Source of the DNA: Acidobacteriota bacterium | GTDB lineage: Bacteria; Acidobacteriota; Blastocatellia; Pyrinomonadales; Pyrinomonadaceae | Direction: 5' to 3' | Assembly: GCA_003223025.1 (NCBI GenBank) | Contig: QHXR01000015.1 | Coordinates: 86,331 to 150,330 of the forward strand | DNA: 64,000 bases | Part shown: one piece after another, positions 42,560-52,910 of the stretch | Layout of the letters: each line of letters starts with the position of its first letter | Numbering within the stretch: position 1 is the first letter of the stretch | The notes under the pieces: generated by a model | What the model was told of the DNA's origin: nothing | Database searches by the model: none | The model's input: only the letters and a program-made list of their open reading frames with translations | Position numbers and translations under genes: made by a program

Positions 42560-44290
42560 ATGAGCTTTATTTGCGCAAGAATATTCGGTCGACTGCTGGT
42601 CATTATTTTGACGGCGTCATCGCTGGCGTATGCGAACTTGCCTGAAAGCTCAGGCGCACCTGTTGAGAGCGCTACGAACTTCGGAACCATCAAAGGAATC
42701 GTTCGCGACGACGGCGGTAACCCGATTGCCGATGCGACAGTCGCAATATTCAAAGCTTCAAAGATTCTGAAACAGGTTCGATCTTCCGCCGACGGAAGTT
42801 TTATCGCGAAGATCCTGCCGGGAACCTATACGATCTTTGCGGTCGCACAGGGTTTCAATCCCGTCACGCTCGCCGATGTCGAGATCAGCGGTACCACTCA
42901 AATCGTCTACGGATTTAAGCTCGAACGCGCCGGCAGCGGTAACACGCTTCCCGAGAAGCGCCTCGACCGAAATAATCCGAAGTGGGTCATCCGATCCGCA
43001 CAAACCAGCCGCTCGATCTATCAAAACGTCGAAGGAACTACGCCGGTTACTGACAAAGTCACGATCGAAGAGAGCGCCGAAGTTGCTGAAGCCGAGTCGC
43101 CCGGAAGACGCCGTTCTTCATCCGTCGCCGAAACATATTTCGCGGGATCGAAAGACGGAAACTATGCCGGTGTAAATTTTGCGACGCTTCTGCCGGTCTC
43201 CGAGGATGCGGAAGTCGTACTTGCAGGACAAACTGGTGTCGGACGATACGCTCCGCAACGGTTTGAATTCCAGGCTAAGTTCCGTCCCGCCGAATCTCAT
43301 CAAATTCGCGTAAACACATCGATCGGTTCACTCGGATCGTTTGTTAGCGATGGCGATGAAAAGAGCGTCGGGCAATTCACCGTCCAGGCGACTGATGAAT
43401 GGAAAGTCCGCGAGGGTGTGATTCTTGTACTCGGACTCGATTACGCCAGGTTCGTCGCCGGCGGCGATGATTTCTCGATAAGCCCGCGTCTTGGGCTGCA
43501 ATTCGATCTCGACGCAAAGACCCGTTTCCGTTCAGCCTATACGACGCATACCGAAGAGCGTACCTGGGCACGTGCCGTCGAGCTTGAAGATTCGCAGGTC
43601 CTCTTCAGAGACTCAGCGTCGGTTGAAGATTTTGTCGTTGAATCGGGAAAACCGCTTCTCAATAAGAGCAATCGATTCGAATTCGGTGTCGAGCGTGTGC
43701 TCGACAACAGCTCGAGCATCGAGGCGAACGCGTTCTTCGATACGACGCTCGGTCGCGGAGTCGGGCTTTCGGCCATGCCTTTTAATTCCCCGGGCGGACA
43801 GGCGTTTGCCGAGTTGGTAGGCAATCAGCAGGGGAACGCAAGCGGTGTCAGGATCGTCTATTCACGTCGTTTGAGCGGTAGGTTCAGTACGTCGGCCGGC
43901 TACAGTCTCGGGAACGGTCAGAGGTTGTCTGATGAGTCGATATCGAATCCGGCGGACCTTTTCGACACCGCGATATTCCAGTCGTTCTTCGGACAGTTCG
44001 AGGCGGATCTGAAGACCGGCACGAACGTCAAGACAATATTCCGCCTTTCACCTCAGGCTACAGTTTTCGCGATCGATCCTTTCCAGGGACGTCTTGCGAT
44101 CTACGATCCCGGCCTCAGCGTCCTCGTGACTCAGAGTCTGCCGAATCTCGGCCTTCCGTTCCATGCGGAAGCGATCGTCGACGCTCGAAATCTTTTCGGT
44201 TTCCAAACCGGTGTCGTCGGTGAGGAAGGCAGCATGATGTTGAACTCGCATCGCCGTGCGCTTCGTGGCAGCATTCTGGTTAGATTTTAG
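42560..44290 (+). CDS. Outer-membrane beta-barrel protein with carboxypeptidase-regulatory domain
   Basis: The 576-residue protein has a signal peptide (RLLVIILTASSLAYA), a CarboxypepD_reg-like domain (about 42-125: GTIKGIVRDDGGNPIADATV, LPGTYTIFAVAQGF), a low-complexity acidic linker, and a long series of alternating amphipathic strands ending in VRF. A C-terminal phenylalanine is the usual sorting signal for outer-membrane barrels. The N-terminal domain is shared with TonB-dependent receptors, but no plug domain is evident and the length is short for one. It may be a truncated relative of those receptors or an adhesin-like barrel. Confidence 0.78.
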   Translation: MSFICARIFGRLLVIILTASSLAYANLPESSGAPVESATNFGTIKGIVRDDGGNPIADATVAIFKASKILKQVRSSADGSFIAKILPGTYTIFAVAQGFNPVTLADVEISGTTQIVYGFKLERAGSGNTLPEKRLDRNNPKWVIRSAQTSRSIYQNVEGTTPVTDKVTIEESAEVAEAESPGRRRSSSVAETYFAGSKDGNYAGVNFATLLPVSEDAEVVLAGQTGVGRYAPQRFEFQAKFRPAESHQIRVNTSIGSLGSFVSDGDEKSVGQFTVQATDEWKVREGVILVLGLDYARFVAGGDDFSISPRLGLQFDLDAKTRFRSAYTTHTEERTWARAVELEDSQVLFRDSASVEDFVVESGKPLLNKSNRFEFGVERVLDNSSSIEANAFFDTTLGRGVGLSAMPFNSPGGQAFAELVGNQQGNASGVRIVYSRRLSGRFSTSAGYSLGNGQRLSDESISNPADLFDTAIFQSFFGQFEADLKTGTNVKTIFRLSPQATVFAIDPFQGRLAIYDPGLSVLVTQSLPNLGLPFHAEAIVDARNLFGFQTGVVGEEGSMMLNSHRRALRGSILVRF

Positions 44291-44556
44291 TTTCCGACCG
44301 ATGGCCGCAGATCGATGCGGATGATGCGGGATCATGGTCCGGTGTTCATCTGCTTGAAAACTGCGGCTTTTCTGTGTCCAAATTCTCGGATTGTCGAGCA
44401 AAAAAATGAATGAGACTCGAAGCCACTGCTAGAAAATTCAGGGCCAAAGTGCTCTCAGGTCTTGATAAAATCTATTTGCGGAGAAACTTAGTCGTGAGTC
44501 GTAGTTGGAACACGTATTGCCTCGCAGAAACCTCGGATTAGTTTCTCGAATTCACC

Positions 44557-44838
44557 GTGAAGGTCAAGGTTCTTACAAGTTGGAGTTTGATATGGCTCGT
44601 GGTGGCGGTTTTACTCGTCGCCGGCGGAGCCCTCAACTTGTCTCAGCGTGCGACTCACGACCTTCCGCCGACGGACGGTGTTCTCTGGGTCCAACGTGAC
44701 GGCGGCATCTATGCTGAGAAGGTCGTGCCCGGTCTTGCGGCGTCACGATCAGTCTCGATGGCGAGAATTTCGACGAGGTCGTCTCGATCGCGGATATTCC
44801 GATGTACCTCGACGCGGCCGGCGTCGGCGGTACGCTGA
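44557..44838 (+). pseudogene. N-terminal piece of the histidine kinase, out of frame
   Basis: The GTG at 44557 opens a signal/anchor helix (SLIWLVVAVLLVAGGALN) and then GVLWVQRDGGIYAEKVVPGL, which looks like the first half of a PDZ-type domain. The frame then runs into an arginine/serine-rich nonsense tail. In the neighbouring frame the sequence continues sensibly upstream of 44802 as VTISLDGENFDEVVSIADIP, joining the kinase. The net shift equals one base gained or two lost near 44735-44750. Either an assembly error or a real disabling indel would explain it; no slippery heptamer is visible. Confidence 0.6.
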
Positions 44839-47489
44839 CTTATTACTACCAAAAGACCTCGTATTCATTCGCAAACAATTTTTACTACGCCGATCTGAAA
44901 AATATCGATACGCTTCCGCGATGGACGCCGTCGATCATATTCCTCACGCTGGTAGGCTTGATCTGGCTCGGAGTCGGGATCTTTGTTCTGTTCAAGCAAG
45001 GAAGCCGCTCGCCGTTCGTGGTCCATTTCGCGATGGTCTGTCTTGCGGCATTCGTGTTTCACGTCTATCGGTCGTTGAATCTCGGCCAAGACCTCGATCT
45101 AGCGGTCAATCTTCTCGACGACATCGCGTTTGCATTCTTCCCGGCATTGTTCCTGCATTTCTGTCTGCGATATCCGGTTCACTCGGATGTCTTCGACAAG
45201 GATCGTTGGAAGACGGTCGCGCTCTATGTTCCGGCTGCCGTGCTTACGCTCGTGTTGCTTACGTTCTCACTGGGCCCGCTTGTGCCGATCGAGAGCTTCG
45301 GAACTTTCCTGAAAAACTTCGCAGCGGGCAGCAAGTTATTTCCGATCCTGAATCAGGCTCTGCTCATTCATTTCGTCGCCGGTATTTCGATCGGAGCGTC
45401 CGTCCTGCTTTGGAGATTTTTGACAAGCAAGCAGGCGCTCGTTCGGCAACGTTTGAAGTGGGCGATGTGGGGCACGATCTTTTCGATCGTCCCGATACTG
45501 ATCTTCCAGATCGCCCGACGCTTTGTATTTTTACCGGAAGACACTATCTCGACCGCACTCACGACACTTCCGCTCGCGCTGATCCCGTTGAGCTTCGGAC
45601 ATTCGGTCGTGCGCTATCGTTTGATGGACGTCGACGTCGTCGTGCGACGTGCTCTCGTCTACGCGATGACGACGGTGGCGATCGCGATGATGATCGGAGC
45701 CGTCGCACTCGGTCTGGTCTTCCTCGCAGTCGGCAACAACCTTTCGACAACCGAGATAACGCTTCGAGCACTCATCGCCGTAATCGCAATGGCCGCGATC
45801 GTGATGCTCAGCGAGCCGCTAAAGAATTTTCTACAGGAACGTGCCGATCGATTCTTCTACGGCGAACGATACGATCTTCGACAAGGGCTTCTCGACTTCG
45901 GCCGCACGCTTTCGGCAAACACCGCACTCGAGCCGCTTCTCGACGGATTGAACGAGCGTCTGAAACAGGTTCTCGGTGTCGAGAAGGTCGCGGTCTTTAT
46001 CGAGGACACGGACGGAAACTACAAGCTTGCGAAGTCGTCGGGATTGAGCGAAGAGTTTCGCGTCCCGGCAGATTTCCGCGACACGATCCGGGCGAAGTCG
46101 GCCATCACGGGCGTCGTGCGTGCGGATGAGATCGAGCTTCAGGATTATTACGATGTTCCCGCTTCGAATGGAAACGGCAACGGTCATGCGAGCAAGATCC
46201 CGCAGCGACAGGAGCTTCATTATTTCGTGCCGTGCGTCGTCCGCAGCAAGATGGTCGCGGTCATCGGGCTCGGACGCGCTAGCGATGGTTCGCTGCTCTC
46301 GTCGGAAGATCTTGAGATCCTTCGCACCGTTTCCGGATACATCGCCGTCGCGATCGAGAACAGCCGCCTCTATCAGGCACAGCAGCAGCACAGCGAAGAG
46401 CTTGCTCTGCTAAAAGAATTCAACGAGTCGATCGTCGAATCCGTTAACGTCGCGCTTCTCGCCGTCGATGAGAACGGCCGCATCACGCGATGCAATACGA
46501 CGTTCGAAGAGATGATGGGATTGCGTCGGGAAGAGTCGGTTGGAAAGTTTGTCGATGAGATCTTCGACGAAAGTTTCTCGCTAAATCTCGGCAATATTCT
46601 CGGCAAATCGAAATGGCATCTGACTGAAATTCGCAACGCCTATAAGCTTCACGCCTACGATCGTAATGGACAGTCGCTGATCCTGAATGTCGCGGTCGCT
46701 CCGCTGCGTTCGATCTCGAGTGCGCAGACCGGTGCGATCATCGTACTCGAAAATGTTTCGTCGCGTGTGAAGCTTGAAGAGACGCTCCAGCAGAGTGAAA
46801 AGCTCTCGAGTATTGGATTGCTCGCGGCCGGCGTCGCACATGAAGTGAACACGCCGTTGACCGGTGTCTCGAGTTACACGCAGATGCTGCTCGGGATGAT
46901 TCCGGAGACCGATCCGAAGCATGCGCTTCTGCAAAAGATGCAGCGTCAAACAGATCGTGCTTCGAACATCGTCGGTAATCTTCTCAATTTTTCACGCACC
47001 GGCAACATCGGCGAATCGGCCGAGATCGATGTCAATAAACTTCTCGATGACACGCTGCAGCTTCTGGAACCTCAGCTCAGGAAATCAAACGTCGAGGTCG
47101 TGAAAGATTACACCGAGTTGCCTCCTCGCATTTTTGGTAATAGCGGAAAGCTGCAGCAGGTGTTCACGAACCTCGTTCTCAATGCTCGCGACGCAATGAT
47201 GAGCGGCGGACGCATCACTCTCATTACGGCTGTCAGCGACGGTGAGGTGAATGTCGAAGTGACCGACACCGGAGAGGGAATTTCTGAAGAGAATCTGAAC
47301 AAGATCTTCGATCCGTTCTTTACAACAAAAGGCGTCGGAAATGGAACGGGATTAGGATTAGCGGTGAGCTACGGAATCGTGCAGGAACACGCGGGCACGA
47401 TCGAGGTCCAAAGCGAACACGGCCACGGCACAACCTTCAGACTTTCATTCCCCGCGACTTCGAAACAGCGTCAACGCGCGGTCAGCTAA
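44802..47489 (+). CDS. Multi-pass membrane histidine kinase (GAF-PAS-HisKA-HATPase)
   Basis: The 895-residue frame starts at an internal-looking ATG and probably lacks its true N-terminus (see 44557-44838). It has about eight membrane helices between 42 and 335, then GAF (about 365-525), PAS (about 535-655, [15 protein letters not shown]), HisKA with His680 in [13 protein letters not shown], and HATPase_c (about 775-890) with LNARDAM, DTGEGIS and [13 protein letters not shown]. The HEVNTPL box is NtrB-like. There is no partner regulator next to it. The membrane part plus PDZ-like N-terminus suggests sensing of envelope proteins or lipids, which is inference. Confidence 0.88.
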   Translation: MYLDAAGVGGTLTYYYQKTSYSFANNFYYADLKNIDTLPRWTPSIIFLTLVGLIWLGVGIFVLFKQGSRSPFVVHFAMVCLAAFVFHVYRSLNLGQDLDLAVNLLDDIAFAFFPALFLHFCLRYPVHSDVFDKDRWKTVALYVPAAVLTLVLLTFSLGPLVPIESFGTFLKNFAAGSKLFPILNQALLIHFVAGISIGASVLLWRFLTSKQALVRQRLKWAMWGTIFSIVPILIFQIARRFVFLPEDTISTALTTLPLALIPLSFGHSVVRYRLMDVDVVVRRALVYAMTTVAIAMMIGAVALGLVFLAVGNNLSTTEITLRALIAVIAMAAIVMLSEPLKNFLQERADRFFYGERYDLRQGLLDFGRTLSANTALEPLLDGLNERLKQVLGVEKVAVFIEDTDGNYKLAKSSGLSEEFRVPADFRDTIRAKSAITGVVRADEIELQDYYDVPASNGNGNGHASKIPQRQELHYFVPCVVRSKMVAVIGLGRASDGSLLSSEDLEILRTVSGYIAVAIENSRLYQAQQQHSEELALLKEFNESIVESVNVALLAVDENGRITRCNTTFEEMMGLRREESVGKFVDEIFDESFSLNLGNILGKSKWHLTEIRNAYKLHAYDRNGQSLILNVAVAPLRSISSAQTGAIIVLENVSSRVKLEETLQQSEKLSSIGLLAAGVAHEVNTPLTGVSSYTQMLLGMIPETDPKHALLQKMQRQTDRASNIVGNLLNFSRTGNIGESAEIDVNKLLDDTLQLLEPQLRKSNVEVVKDYTELPPRIFGNSGKLQQVFTNLVLNARDAMMSGGRITLITAVSDGEVNVEVTDTGEGISEENLNKIFDPFFTTKGVGNGTGLGLAVSYGIVQEHAGTIEVQSEHGHGTTFRLSFPATSKQRQRAVS

Positions 47490-47945
47490 GAATTACTTTT
47501 ACAGGGATGAAGGGGATGAAAGGGATTTTCTGAATCCTTTTCATCCCCTTCATCCCCTTCATCCCTGTAAAACTATCTGATCAGTCTGACCACCTGATTC
47601 TAATTGGGATCATTTTGTTTCGACGAAATGAGGTTGCGTCGAGCCGTAGCGTGCGGAGCACGCGGCTACAACTTTAGCTACACACGACGCTTCGAAGTGT
47701 GTAGACCGATGGCGGAATAGAGTCGAGCGTGTGAAACACGCGTCCGTCGCGTCGCGTGTTCCACACGCTCGGATCATTTGTATCGACGAACCCCACGTTC
47801 CGCTTCGCTCCACGTGGGGCTAAAGTTGTGACCGCGTGCTCCGCACGCTACAGCTCGAGATGTCAGACATGATCTAACAAATTCAACGGGGATGAAAGGG
47901 ATTCGGAAAAATCCTTTTCATCCCCTTCATCCCTGTAAAAATCTC
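47490..47945. repeat. Composite repeat block between convergent genes
   Basis: The block is bounded by GGGATGAA-type arrays: left 47497-47572 (an inverted pair, ACAGGGATGAAGGGGATGAA against TTCATCCCCTTCATCCCTGT) and right about 47887-47943 (same words). Between them (47646-47852) lies the contiguous copy of the composite palindromic repeat whose halves flank the gene at 29824-30261: CGTGCGGAGCACGCGGC, CGAGCGTGTGAAACACGCGT, CGTGTTCCACACGCTCGG, CCCCACGTTCCGCTTCGCTC, GCGTGCTCCGCACGC. No gene is present. The outer pairs may terminate the two convergent transcripts. Confidence 0.85.
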
Positions 47946-49211
47946 CTACGCCGTTGCCGTGTGCCTGCCTATTACCCTGACTGCATATAACGCCATCAGA
48001 AATGCGAGAAACATGATCCCACCCGCGACAAAAAATGTCCGGGAGATCGTGTGACCGTCGAGCGTGTTCGCCGCATTGTTCAGCAACGGGCCTGCTAGAG
48101 TCGGCCCGATCGCACGTGCGAGACTTCCGCCCGACTGCAATATTCCCAGCGCACTTCCTTGCTTGTGCTCGTGCGTGATCTTCGACGCGAGACTCGTCAG
48201 CGAAGGCGACGCGAGCGAGTTTGCAAACGCGAGTGCGACGCAGACTCCGATCAGTCCTGCGAGTCCCGTGAACACAGGCGTGACGAATGGGATGCAGAAA
48301 AAGGACGCCGCCATCAGAATGCATCCGAATACGATGAGGCGCGTTTCGCCGAATTGTTTGACGAGCTTGTGAAACAGAACGCCTTGCCCGATGACAGCCG
48401 TGATTCCGACCAGTGCGAACAAGTAGCCATTCTGCTCGGCGTTATAACCAAAGACATGCGCGGTGTAGAGCACGAACGCCGTCGTCATGATCGAGAACGC
48501 CGTGACGAGAAGAAAGTAGATGATATTTACGGTACCGAACTCGCGTTCCTTCAACGAGCCGAGCAACTGAGCGATGCGGCCGCCCGGTTCGGCCGGATGC
48601 AGCGTCGCATCGAAACGTCGCGATTCAGGCAATACGAAATAAACCGCGAGTGCAGCGATCAACGAAAGCGCTGCGGCGATAAAAAATGGAATGTGAACGC
48701 CGTACTTGCTCGTGATCCCGCCTATCGCCGGCCCGGCGACGAACCCGAGTCCGAACGCAGCTCCGAATAACGCCATTCCTTTCGCTCGATTCTCACGCGT
48801 CGTGACATCGGCGATGTAAGCCTGCGCCGCCGAGATATTCCCGCCCGTGATTCCGCTGATGATACGGCCGACGAAAACGAGCACGAGCGTGTTCGCCAGT
48901 CCGAGCACGATATACCCGACCGCCGAGCCGAGCATGCTGATAAACAAAACCGGACGACGTCCGTATTTATCCGACAAGCGTCCGAGGATCGGCGAGAAGA
49001 CGAACTGCATCCACGAATAGATCGAGACAACGAATCCGATCTCGGCCGGGCTCGCAAAAAACGGGGCCACTTGCGCGTAGATCGGCAGGACCGGGATGAC
49101 CATTCCGAATCCGACGAGGTCGATGAACACGATTAGAAAGATCAGGATCAGCGGCGTGGTAAAGAATTTTTCCGTCTCGGTCGACGTGATCTTTTCTGCT
49201 TGGTCTTTCAT
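47946..49211 (-). CDS. MFS transporter, TetA-like
   Basis: The 421-residue protein has twelve probable membrane helices in two groups of six, beginning with LILIFLIVFIDLVGFGMVIP. The motif A loop GRLSDKYGRRPVL between helices 2 and 3 and GRIISGITGGNISAAQAYIAD (helix 4, split in reading) are those of the DHA1 drug:H+ antiporter group that includes TetA. The large central loop (ESRRFDATLHPAEPGGRIAQ) separates the halves. The substrate cannot be told from sequence; efflux of drugs or metabolites is likely. Confidence 0.88.
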   Translation of the reverse strand: MKDQAEKITSTETEKFFTTPLILIFLIVFIDLVGFGMVIPVLPIYAQVAPFFASPAEIGFVVSIYSWMQFVFSPILGRLSDKYGRRPVLFISMLGSAVGYIVLGLANTLVLVFVGRIISGITGGNISAAQAYIADVTTRENRAKGMALFGAAFGLGFVAGPAIGGITSKYGVHIPFFIAAALSLIAALAVYFVLPESRRFDATLHPAEPGGRIAQLLGSLKEREFGTVNIIYFLLVTAFSIMTTAFVLYTAHVFGYNAEQNGYLFALVGITAVIGQGVLFHKLVKQFGETRLIVFGCILMAASFFCIPFVTPVFTGLAGLIGVCVALAFANSLASPSLTSLASKITHEHKQGSALGILQSGGSLARAIGPTLAGPLLNNAANTLDGHTISRTFFVAGGIMFLAFLMALYAVRVIGRHTATA

Positions 49212-49230
49212 CTTCTTCCTTCTTGTTTAG

Positions 49231-49361
49231 TGCTGTTTCGTGTGGTTAGTGTGGTTCGTGGTTTGGTTTTCGGGTTGTTGACTCGAACCTCACGGAACAT
49301 CTCGAAAAGATCGCGGAAATAAAGCCGGAACCACGAAACACACTAACCACACCAAACAGCA
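49231..49361. repeat. 33-bp inverted repeat before the M61 gene
   Basis: The arms at 49231-49263 (TGCTGTTTCGTGTGGTTAGT and onward) and 49329-49361 match at 31 of 33 positions, with a 65-bp loop. The internal words GTGTGGTT/GTGTGTTT repeat with a short period. It lies 20 bp upstream of the MFS start on the minus strand and over 100 bp before the M61 start, so it is a divergent-promoter insertion. Confidence 0.82.
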
Positions 49362-49474
49362 CGAAACGGACAGGCGGCATGTCTCAAAAAACCACCGGCA
49401 ATCCCCAATCAAAAGCAACTATAGTAAGATAACAAAAACTACGAACGAACAAAGGATGGAGAATTTACTGACTC

Positions 49475-51334
49475 ATGAGAGTGAAACTGAACACGGTCGC
49501 GTTGCTTCTCACGGCGATTTTCTTTATGTACCAGGACACGCCTGCTAAATCGAAAACTTCGGGCAAGACGAAATCAATATCGGCGAGCGAACAATCGTCA
49601 TCGCCGAACATCAGTTACACGGTTTCAATGTCGGAGCCGTGGACGCATCTTCTGGAAGTTGAAATGCGGCTCAAGTGGAATCGAATGCCGGATGCGGCTC
49701 AGTTGAAGATGCCGGTCTGGACGCCGGGCAGCTACCTCATTCGCGAATACGCGCGTCAGGTCCAGGACTTCTCGGTGAAAGACGGTGGTGGCAAAGATCT
49801 CGCGTGGCAGAAGATCAATAAAAATACCTGGCAGATCGATACGAATAAGGCGAAAGAGATCGTCGCTAGATATCGAGTTTATTCGAATGAGCTCACCGTT
49901 CGAACGAACGAGTTGAATGACGAACATGGATTCTGGAACAACGCTGCGACGTTGATGTTCCCCGCCGGACAGTTGAACGCACCATCGACGGTGACCGTAA
50001 ATCCGTACGGCAAATGGAAGGTGGCGACGGGCTTGCCGACCGTTTCGGGAAGTGCGAATACTTTTCGCGCTCCGAACTTCGACGTCCTCTACGATTCGCC
50101 TTTCGAAGTCAGCGACTACAAAGAGATCTCCTTCGACGTTCGCGGCAAGAAGCATCGCTTCATCATGAGCGGTGAAGGTAATTACGATCTAAAGAAGCTT
50201 GCAGAAGACGCAGCCAAAGTCGTCGAAGAAGCTGCGAAGATCTTCGGCGAGCTTCCTTACGACGATTACACGTTCATCGTAAATCTACGCGGAGGCGGAG
50301 GACTTGAACATCTCAACTCGACGGCTCTTCAGTACAACCGCTTCGGCTTTAAACCGAAAGCTCGTTACAACGGATTTCTCTCGCTGATGGCGCATGAGTA
50401 TTTTCACGCGTTCAATGTGAAACGCATTCGACCCGATGCGCTCGGCCCGTTCGATTACGAGAACGAAAATTACACGAAGCTTCTTTGGGTCGCCGAAGGC
50501 GGGACCGCGTATTACGAAAGTCTTCTGCTGCGGCGAGCGGGATTGATCAGCGATGCGGAGTTGTTGGAAGGCCGCGCGAACACGATCGAGCAATTGCAAA
50601 ATCGTCCCGGACGTTTTGAGACGAGTCTCGAAGAAGCGAGCTTCGACGCATGGATCAAATATTATCGTCAGGATGAGAACTCGATAAATAATCAGATCTC
50701 GTACTACGACAAAGGCGAGATCGTGAGCATGATGCTCGACGTGACGATCCGGACCTCGTCGAACGGCGCGAAGTCGCTCGACGATGTCATGCGATATCTC
50801 TACAACGAGTTCTATAAAAAGAATCGCAATTACACGCCGGCTGATTTTCAGAAGGCTGCAGAGATGGCGGCCGGCCAAAGCTTGAATGACTTTTTTAGCA
50901 AGTACGTTCGAGGCGAAGCTGAGATCGATTACGACGGAATCGTTAACGGCATCGGACTGCAGATGAAAGTAGAAAAGTCCGACTCGACGAAGGCATATAT
51001 CGGTGCCGATCTCGCCGAAGAGAACGGACGCCTGACGATCCGAACCGTGGCGGCGAACACGCCGGCATATCAGTATGGATTGAACACCGGCGATCAGATC
51101 GTCGCGATCGACGGTTATCGTGCGAGCAATGCGTTTCTTCAGAGCTACCTTGCGGATCGAAAGCCGAACGATACGGTAAGGCTGACGGTATTTCGATTCG
51201 ACAAACTTCGCGATGTAAATTTCAAACTCGGTGCAAACATGCGTGCGAATTATTCGTTCGCACCGGTGCCGACACCGAGCGATGATCAGAAGCGTTTGTA
51301 CGCGGATTACATGAAGGCGGAGTTGGGGAAATAG
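49475..51334 (+). CDS. M61-family metallopeptidase with PDZ domain
   Basis: The 619-residue protein has a signal-type N-terminus (LNTVALLLTAIFFMYQD). The N-terminal beta domain (about 45-225) is typical of M61 (MPVWTPGSYLIREYARQVQD). The zinc site is LMAHEYFHAFNVKRIRP (HExxH) with the third ligand Glu in LLWVAEGGTAYYE. A C-terminal PDZ domain (about 505-600) includes ADLAEENGRLTIRTVAANTP and YGLNTGDQIVAIDGYR. Family members are glycyl aminopeptidases or related exported peptidases. It stands alone on its strand. Confidence 0.93.
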   Translation: MRVKLNTVALLLTAIFFMYQDTPAKSKTSGKTKSISASEQSSSPNISYTVSMSEPWTHLLEVEMRLKWNRMPDAAQLKMPVWTPGSYLIREYARQVQDFSVKDGGGKDLAWQKINKNTWQIDTNKAKEIVARYRVYSNELTVRTNELNDEHGFWNNAATLMFPAGQLNAPSTVTVNPYGKWKVATGLPTVSGSANTFRAPNFDVLYDSPFEVSDYKEISFDVRGKKHRFIMSGEGNYDLKKLAEDAAKVVEEAAKIFGELPYDDYTFIVNLRGGGGLEHLNSTALQYNRFGFKPKARYNGFLSLMAHEYFHAFNVKRIRPDALGPFDYENENYTKLLWVAEGGTAYYESLLLRRAGLISDAELLEGRANTIEQLQNRPGRFETSLEEASFDAWIKYYRQDENSINNQISYYDKGEIVSMMLDVTIRTSSNGAKSLDDVMRYLYNEFYKKNRNYTPADFQKAAEMAAGQSLNDFFSKYVRGEAEIDYDGIVNGIGLQMKVEKSDSTKAYIGADLAEENGRLTIRTVAANTPAYQYGLNTGDQIVAIDGYRASNAFLQSYLADRKPNDTVRLTVFRFDKLRDVNFKLGANMRANYSFAPVPTPSDDQKRLYADYMKAELGK

Positions 51335-51341
51335 GTTCATT

Positions 51342-51494
51342 GCTCCGTTAGGAGCGATACATTGGTAGAAAGAGATCACAAGACGAGATTCGAGCTCCGT
51401 TAGGAGCGACACGTTGCCGATGGCGTGCCGCTCGTGACGGAGCTCTGAAATTCTTTCATTGCGTTATCTACCAATATTTGGCTCCTAACGGAGC
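51342..51494. repeat. GCTCCGTTAGGAGC palindrome cluster
   Basis: Three copies of the 14-bp palindrome GCTCCGTTAGGAGC occur (51342-51355, 51394-51407, and reversed 51481-51494). An ATTGGTAGA/TCTACCAAT pair (51361-51369, 51467-51475) encloses a region with GACGGAGCTC. The element fills the gap between the M61 gene and the lipoprotein gene. Confidence 0.78.
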
Positions 51495-51540
51495 CCGATT
51501 AGAATCGAGGACAAGGACGACGACTGCTAATCTGTTCTAT

Positions 51541-52821
51541 ATGCGTTGGATCATTTTCTTACTTCTGGCGATGATTGTTGCGGGCTGCTCGCGCCCTGAC
51601 AGCGGGCCACTCAGCGGACCGCCGACTTCGCTCAGCCAGGTTCCCGCCGTTCGACTTAACTTCCGTTACGAAGCCGATGTTCCGCCGCCTGATCCAGTGA
51701 AAGATGCGACGAAGGAAGATCGCAATGCGGCGGTGCAATCCGATTTCGACGCGAACCGTCCGCAGGAAGTCCTCGATAAGACGATCACATCGCCGGATTC
51801 GAAACGCGTGCTCACGGTCTATCACAAAACGGGTGACATGCAGAACGAATTTCGACTCGACATGTACACGGCGGATGGAAAGATCCTGAAGAAAGTGACT
51901 GCCGATGTGATGGCCGTGCATTTTCCCGACACGATCCGATGGTCGCCCGATTCGACGGCCGTCGCATTTGTCGCGATGGTCCGCGGTACGACGGTGGATG
52001 AGACCTCGACCGCACCGGCACCCGATCCTGAAACATCGATCGCGAATACAAATACGAATGCCGCTTCGGCACTCAACGACGTCAACGCGAACACGAATAT
52101 CGAGCCGATCGCAGCAGCAACTCCCGCCGCTCCGACCGGCATCCTGACATTTCGTACCGAGCAGATCTACATCTGCAACGCCGACGGCGACGGTGCGAAA
52201 TCGATCACGCAGAACGAAGGCCTGATCTATTTCTATTACGTTTGGGCTCCGGATAGCTCGGCACTTGCGGCGCTCGCCGCGAAATCGATCGAGTGGAAAT
52301 ACTTGAACGATCGTGCGGATCAGATGAGCGAGACATTCGTACCCGTCGGCCGCCCGCGCGTCATCGAAAAGAACGGACGCGAGCGTCGGCTTGACGACGC
52401 GCTGACGGCGGTGCAGCCGGTTTGGTCGCCCGATTCGTACAAGGTCGCGTGTGCGTTCGAGAATCAGATCCGGATCTACGATGCGGCCGGTACGACACCG
52501 ACGCAAGCCGCGATCCCGCTCCGAAACAGTTTGCTGATCTCGTCTCAAGCTTACGATCGCGAACAGGCCGAGAAATTAAATGCTCCGGCTGATGCGAACA
52601 CGGTGCAGGTGGCAAACTCGAATACGAACGCCGGCCCGACGACATTACCGGATGAGAAAACGCTCGTGTCATTCAATCCGATCGTCGCGTTGAACTGGCA
52701 GTCCGACGAGCTGCTTTATTTTCAAACCGCATATATCAAGCGGATGAAAAACGAAGCCGACAGCGTGACAAGCTTTCCGCGATGGCATCGATTGGTGTTC
52801 AGTCCGCAGGCGGGGAAGTAA
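51541..52821 (+). CDS. Lipoprotein with WD40/TolB-like beta-propeller
   Basis: The start at 51541 gives a lipoprotein signal (RWIIFLLLAMIVAGC) with the lipobox cysteine at residue 16. The 426-residue protein then has several blades of the TolB/WD40-like type, each with WSPDS or WAPDS (about 130-145, 250-260, 300-315), and a low-complexity Asn/Thr/Ala stretch (NTNTNAASALNDVNANTN) of the kind common in Acidobacteriota lipoproteins. It is probably anchored to the envelope, with a binding or scaffold role. No Shine-Dalgarno site is visible. Confidence 0.75.
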   Translation: MRWIIFLLLAMIVAGCSRPDSGPLSGPPTSLSQVPAVRLNFRYEADVPPPDPVKDATKEDRNAAVQSDFDANRPQEVLDKTITSPDSKRVLTVYHKTGDMQNEFRLDMYTADGKILKKVTADVMAVHFPDTIRWSPDSTAVAFVAMVRGTTVDETSTAPAPDPETSIANTNTNAASALNDVNANTNIEPIAAATPAAPTGILTFRTEQIYICNADGDGAKSITQNEGLIYFYYVWAPDSSALAALAAKSIEWKYLNDRADQMSETFVPVGRPRVIEKNGRERRLDDALTAVQPVWSPDSYKVACAFENQIRIYDAAGTTPTQAAIPLRNSLLISSQAYDREQAEKLNAPADANTVQVANSNTNAGPTTLPDEKTLVSFNPIVALNWQSDELLYFQTAYIKRMKNEADSVTSFPRWHRLVFSPQAGK

Positions 52822-52831
52822 CAGGTCAATA

Positions 52832-52894
52832 CCACCTGCGGTAGCGGGTGGTTCGACTTGCGGGATAAATGAACCCACCCGCTGCCGCAGGTGG
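52832..52894. repeat. 20-bp inverted repeat before the DinB gene
   Basis: CCACCTGCGGTAGCGGGTGG (52832-52851) and CCACCCGCTGCCGCAGGTGG (52875-52894) match at 19 of 20 positions. It is 10 bp after the lipoprotein stop and 17 bp before the DinB start. A weak in-frame upstream start within it would only add repeat-encoded residues (NPPAAAGG). Confidence 0.85.
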
Positions 52895-52910
52895 GACTGG
52901 CAGGATCGCT

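Noticed and set aside
44648-46129. Long Arg-rich plus-strand frame inside the kinase gene
   Set aside because: It is a shadow of the kinase: it covers the coding frame with no recognisable domain and is extremely Arg-rich.
47610-47813. Minus-strand frame MERSGTWGS..., similar to the extension before 30261
   Set aside because: Both arise because the same composite palindromic repeat is read in the same frame; there is no gene-like composition.
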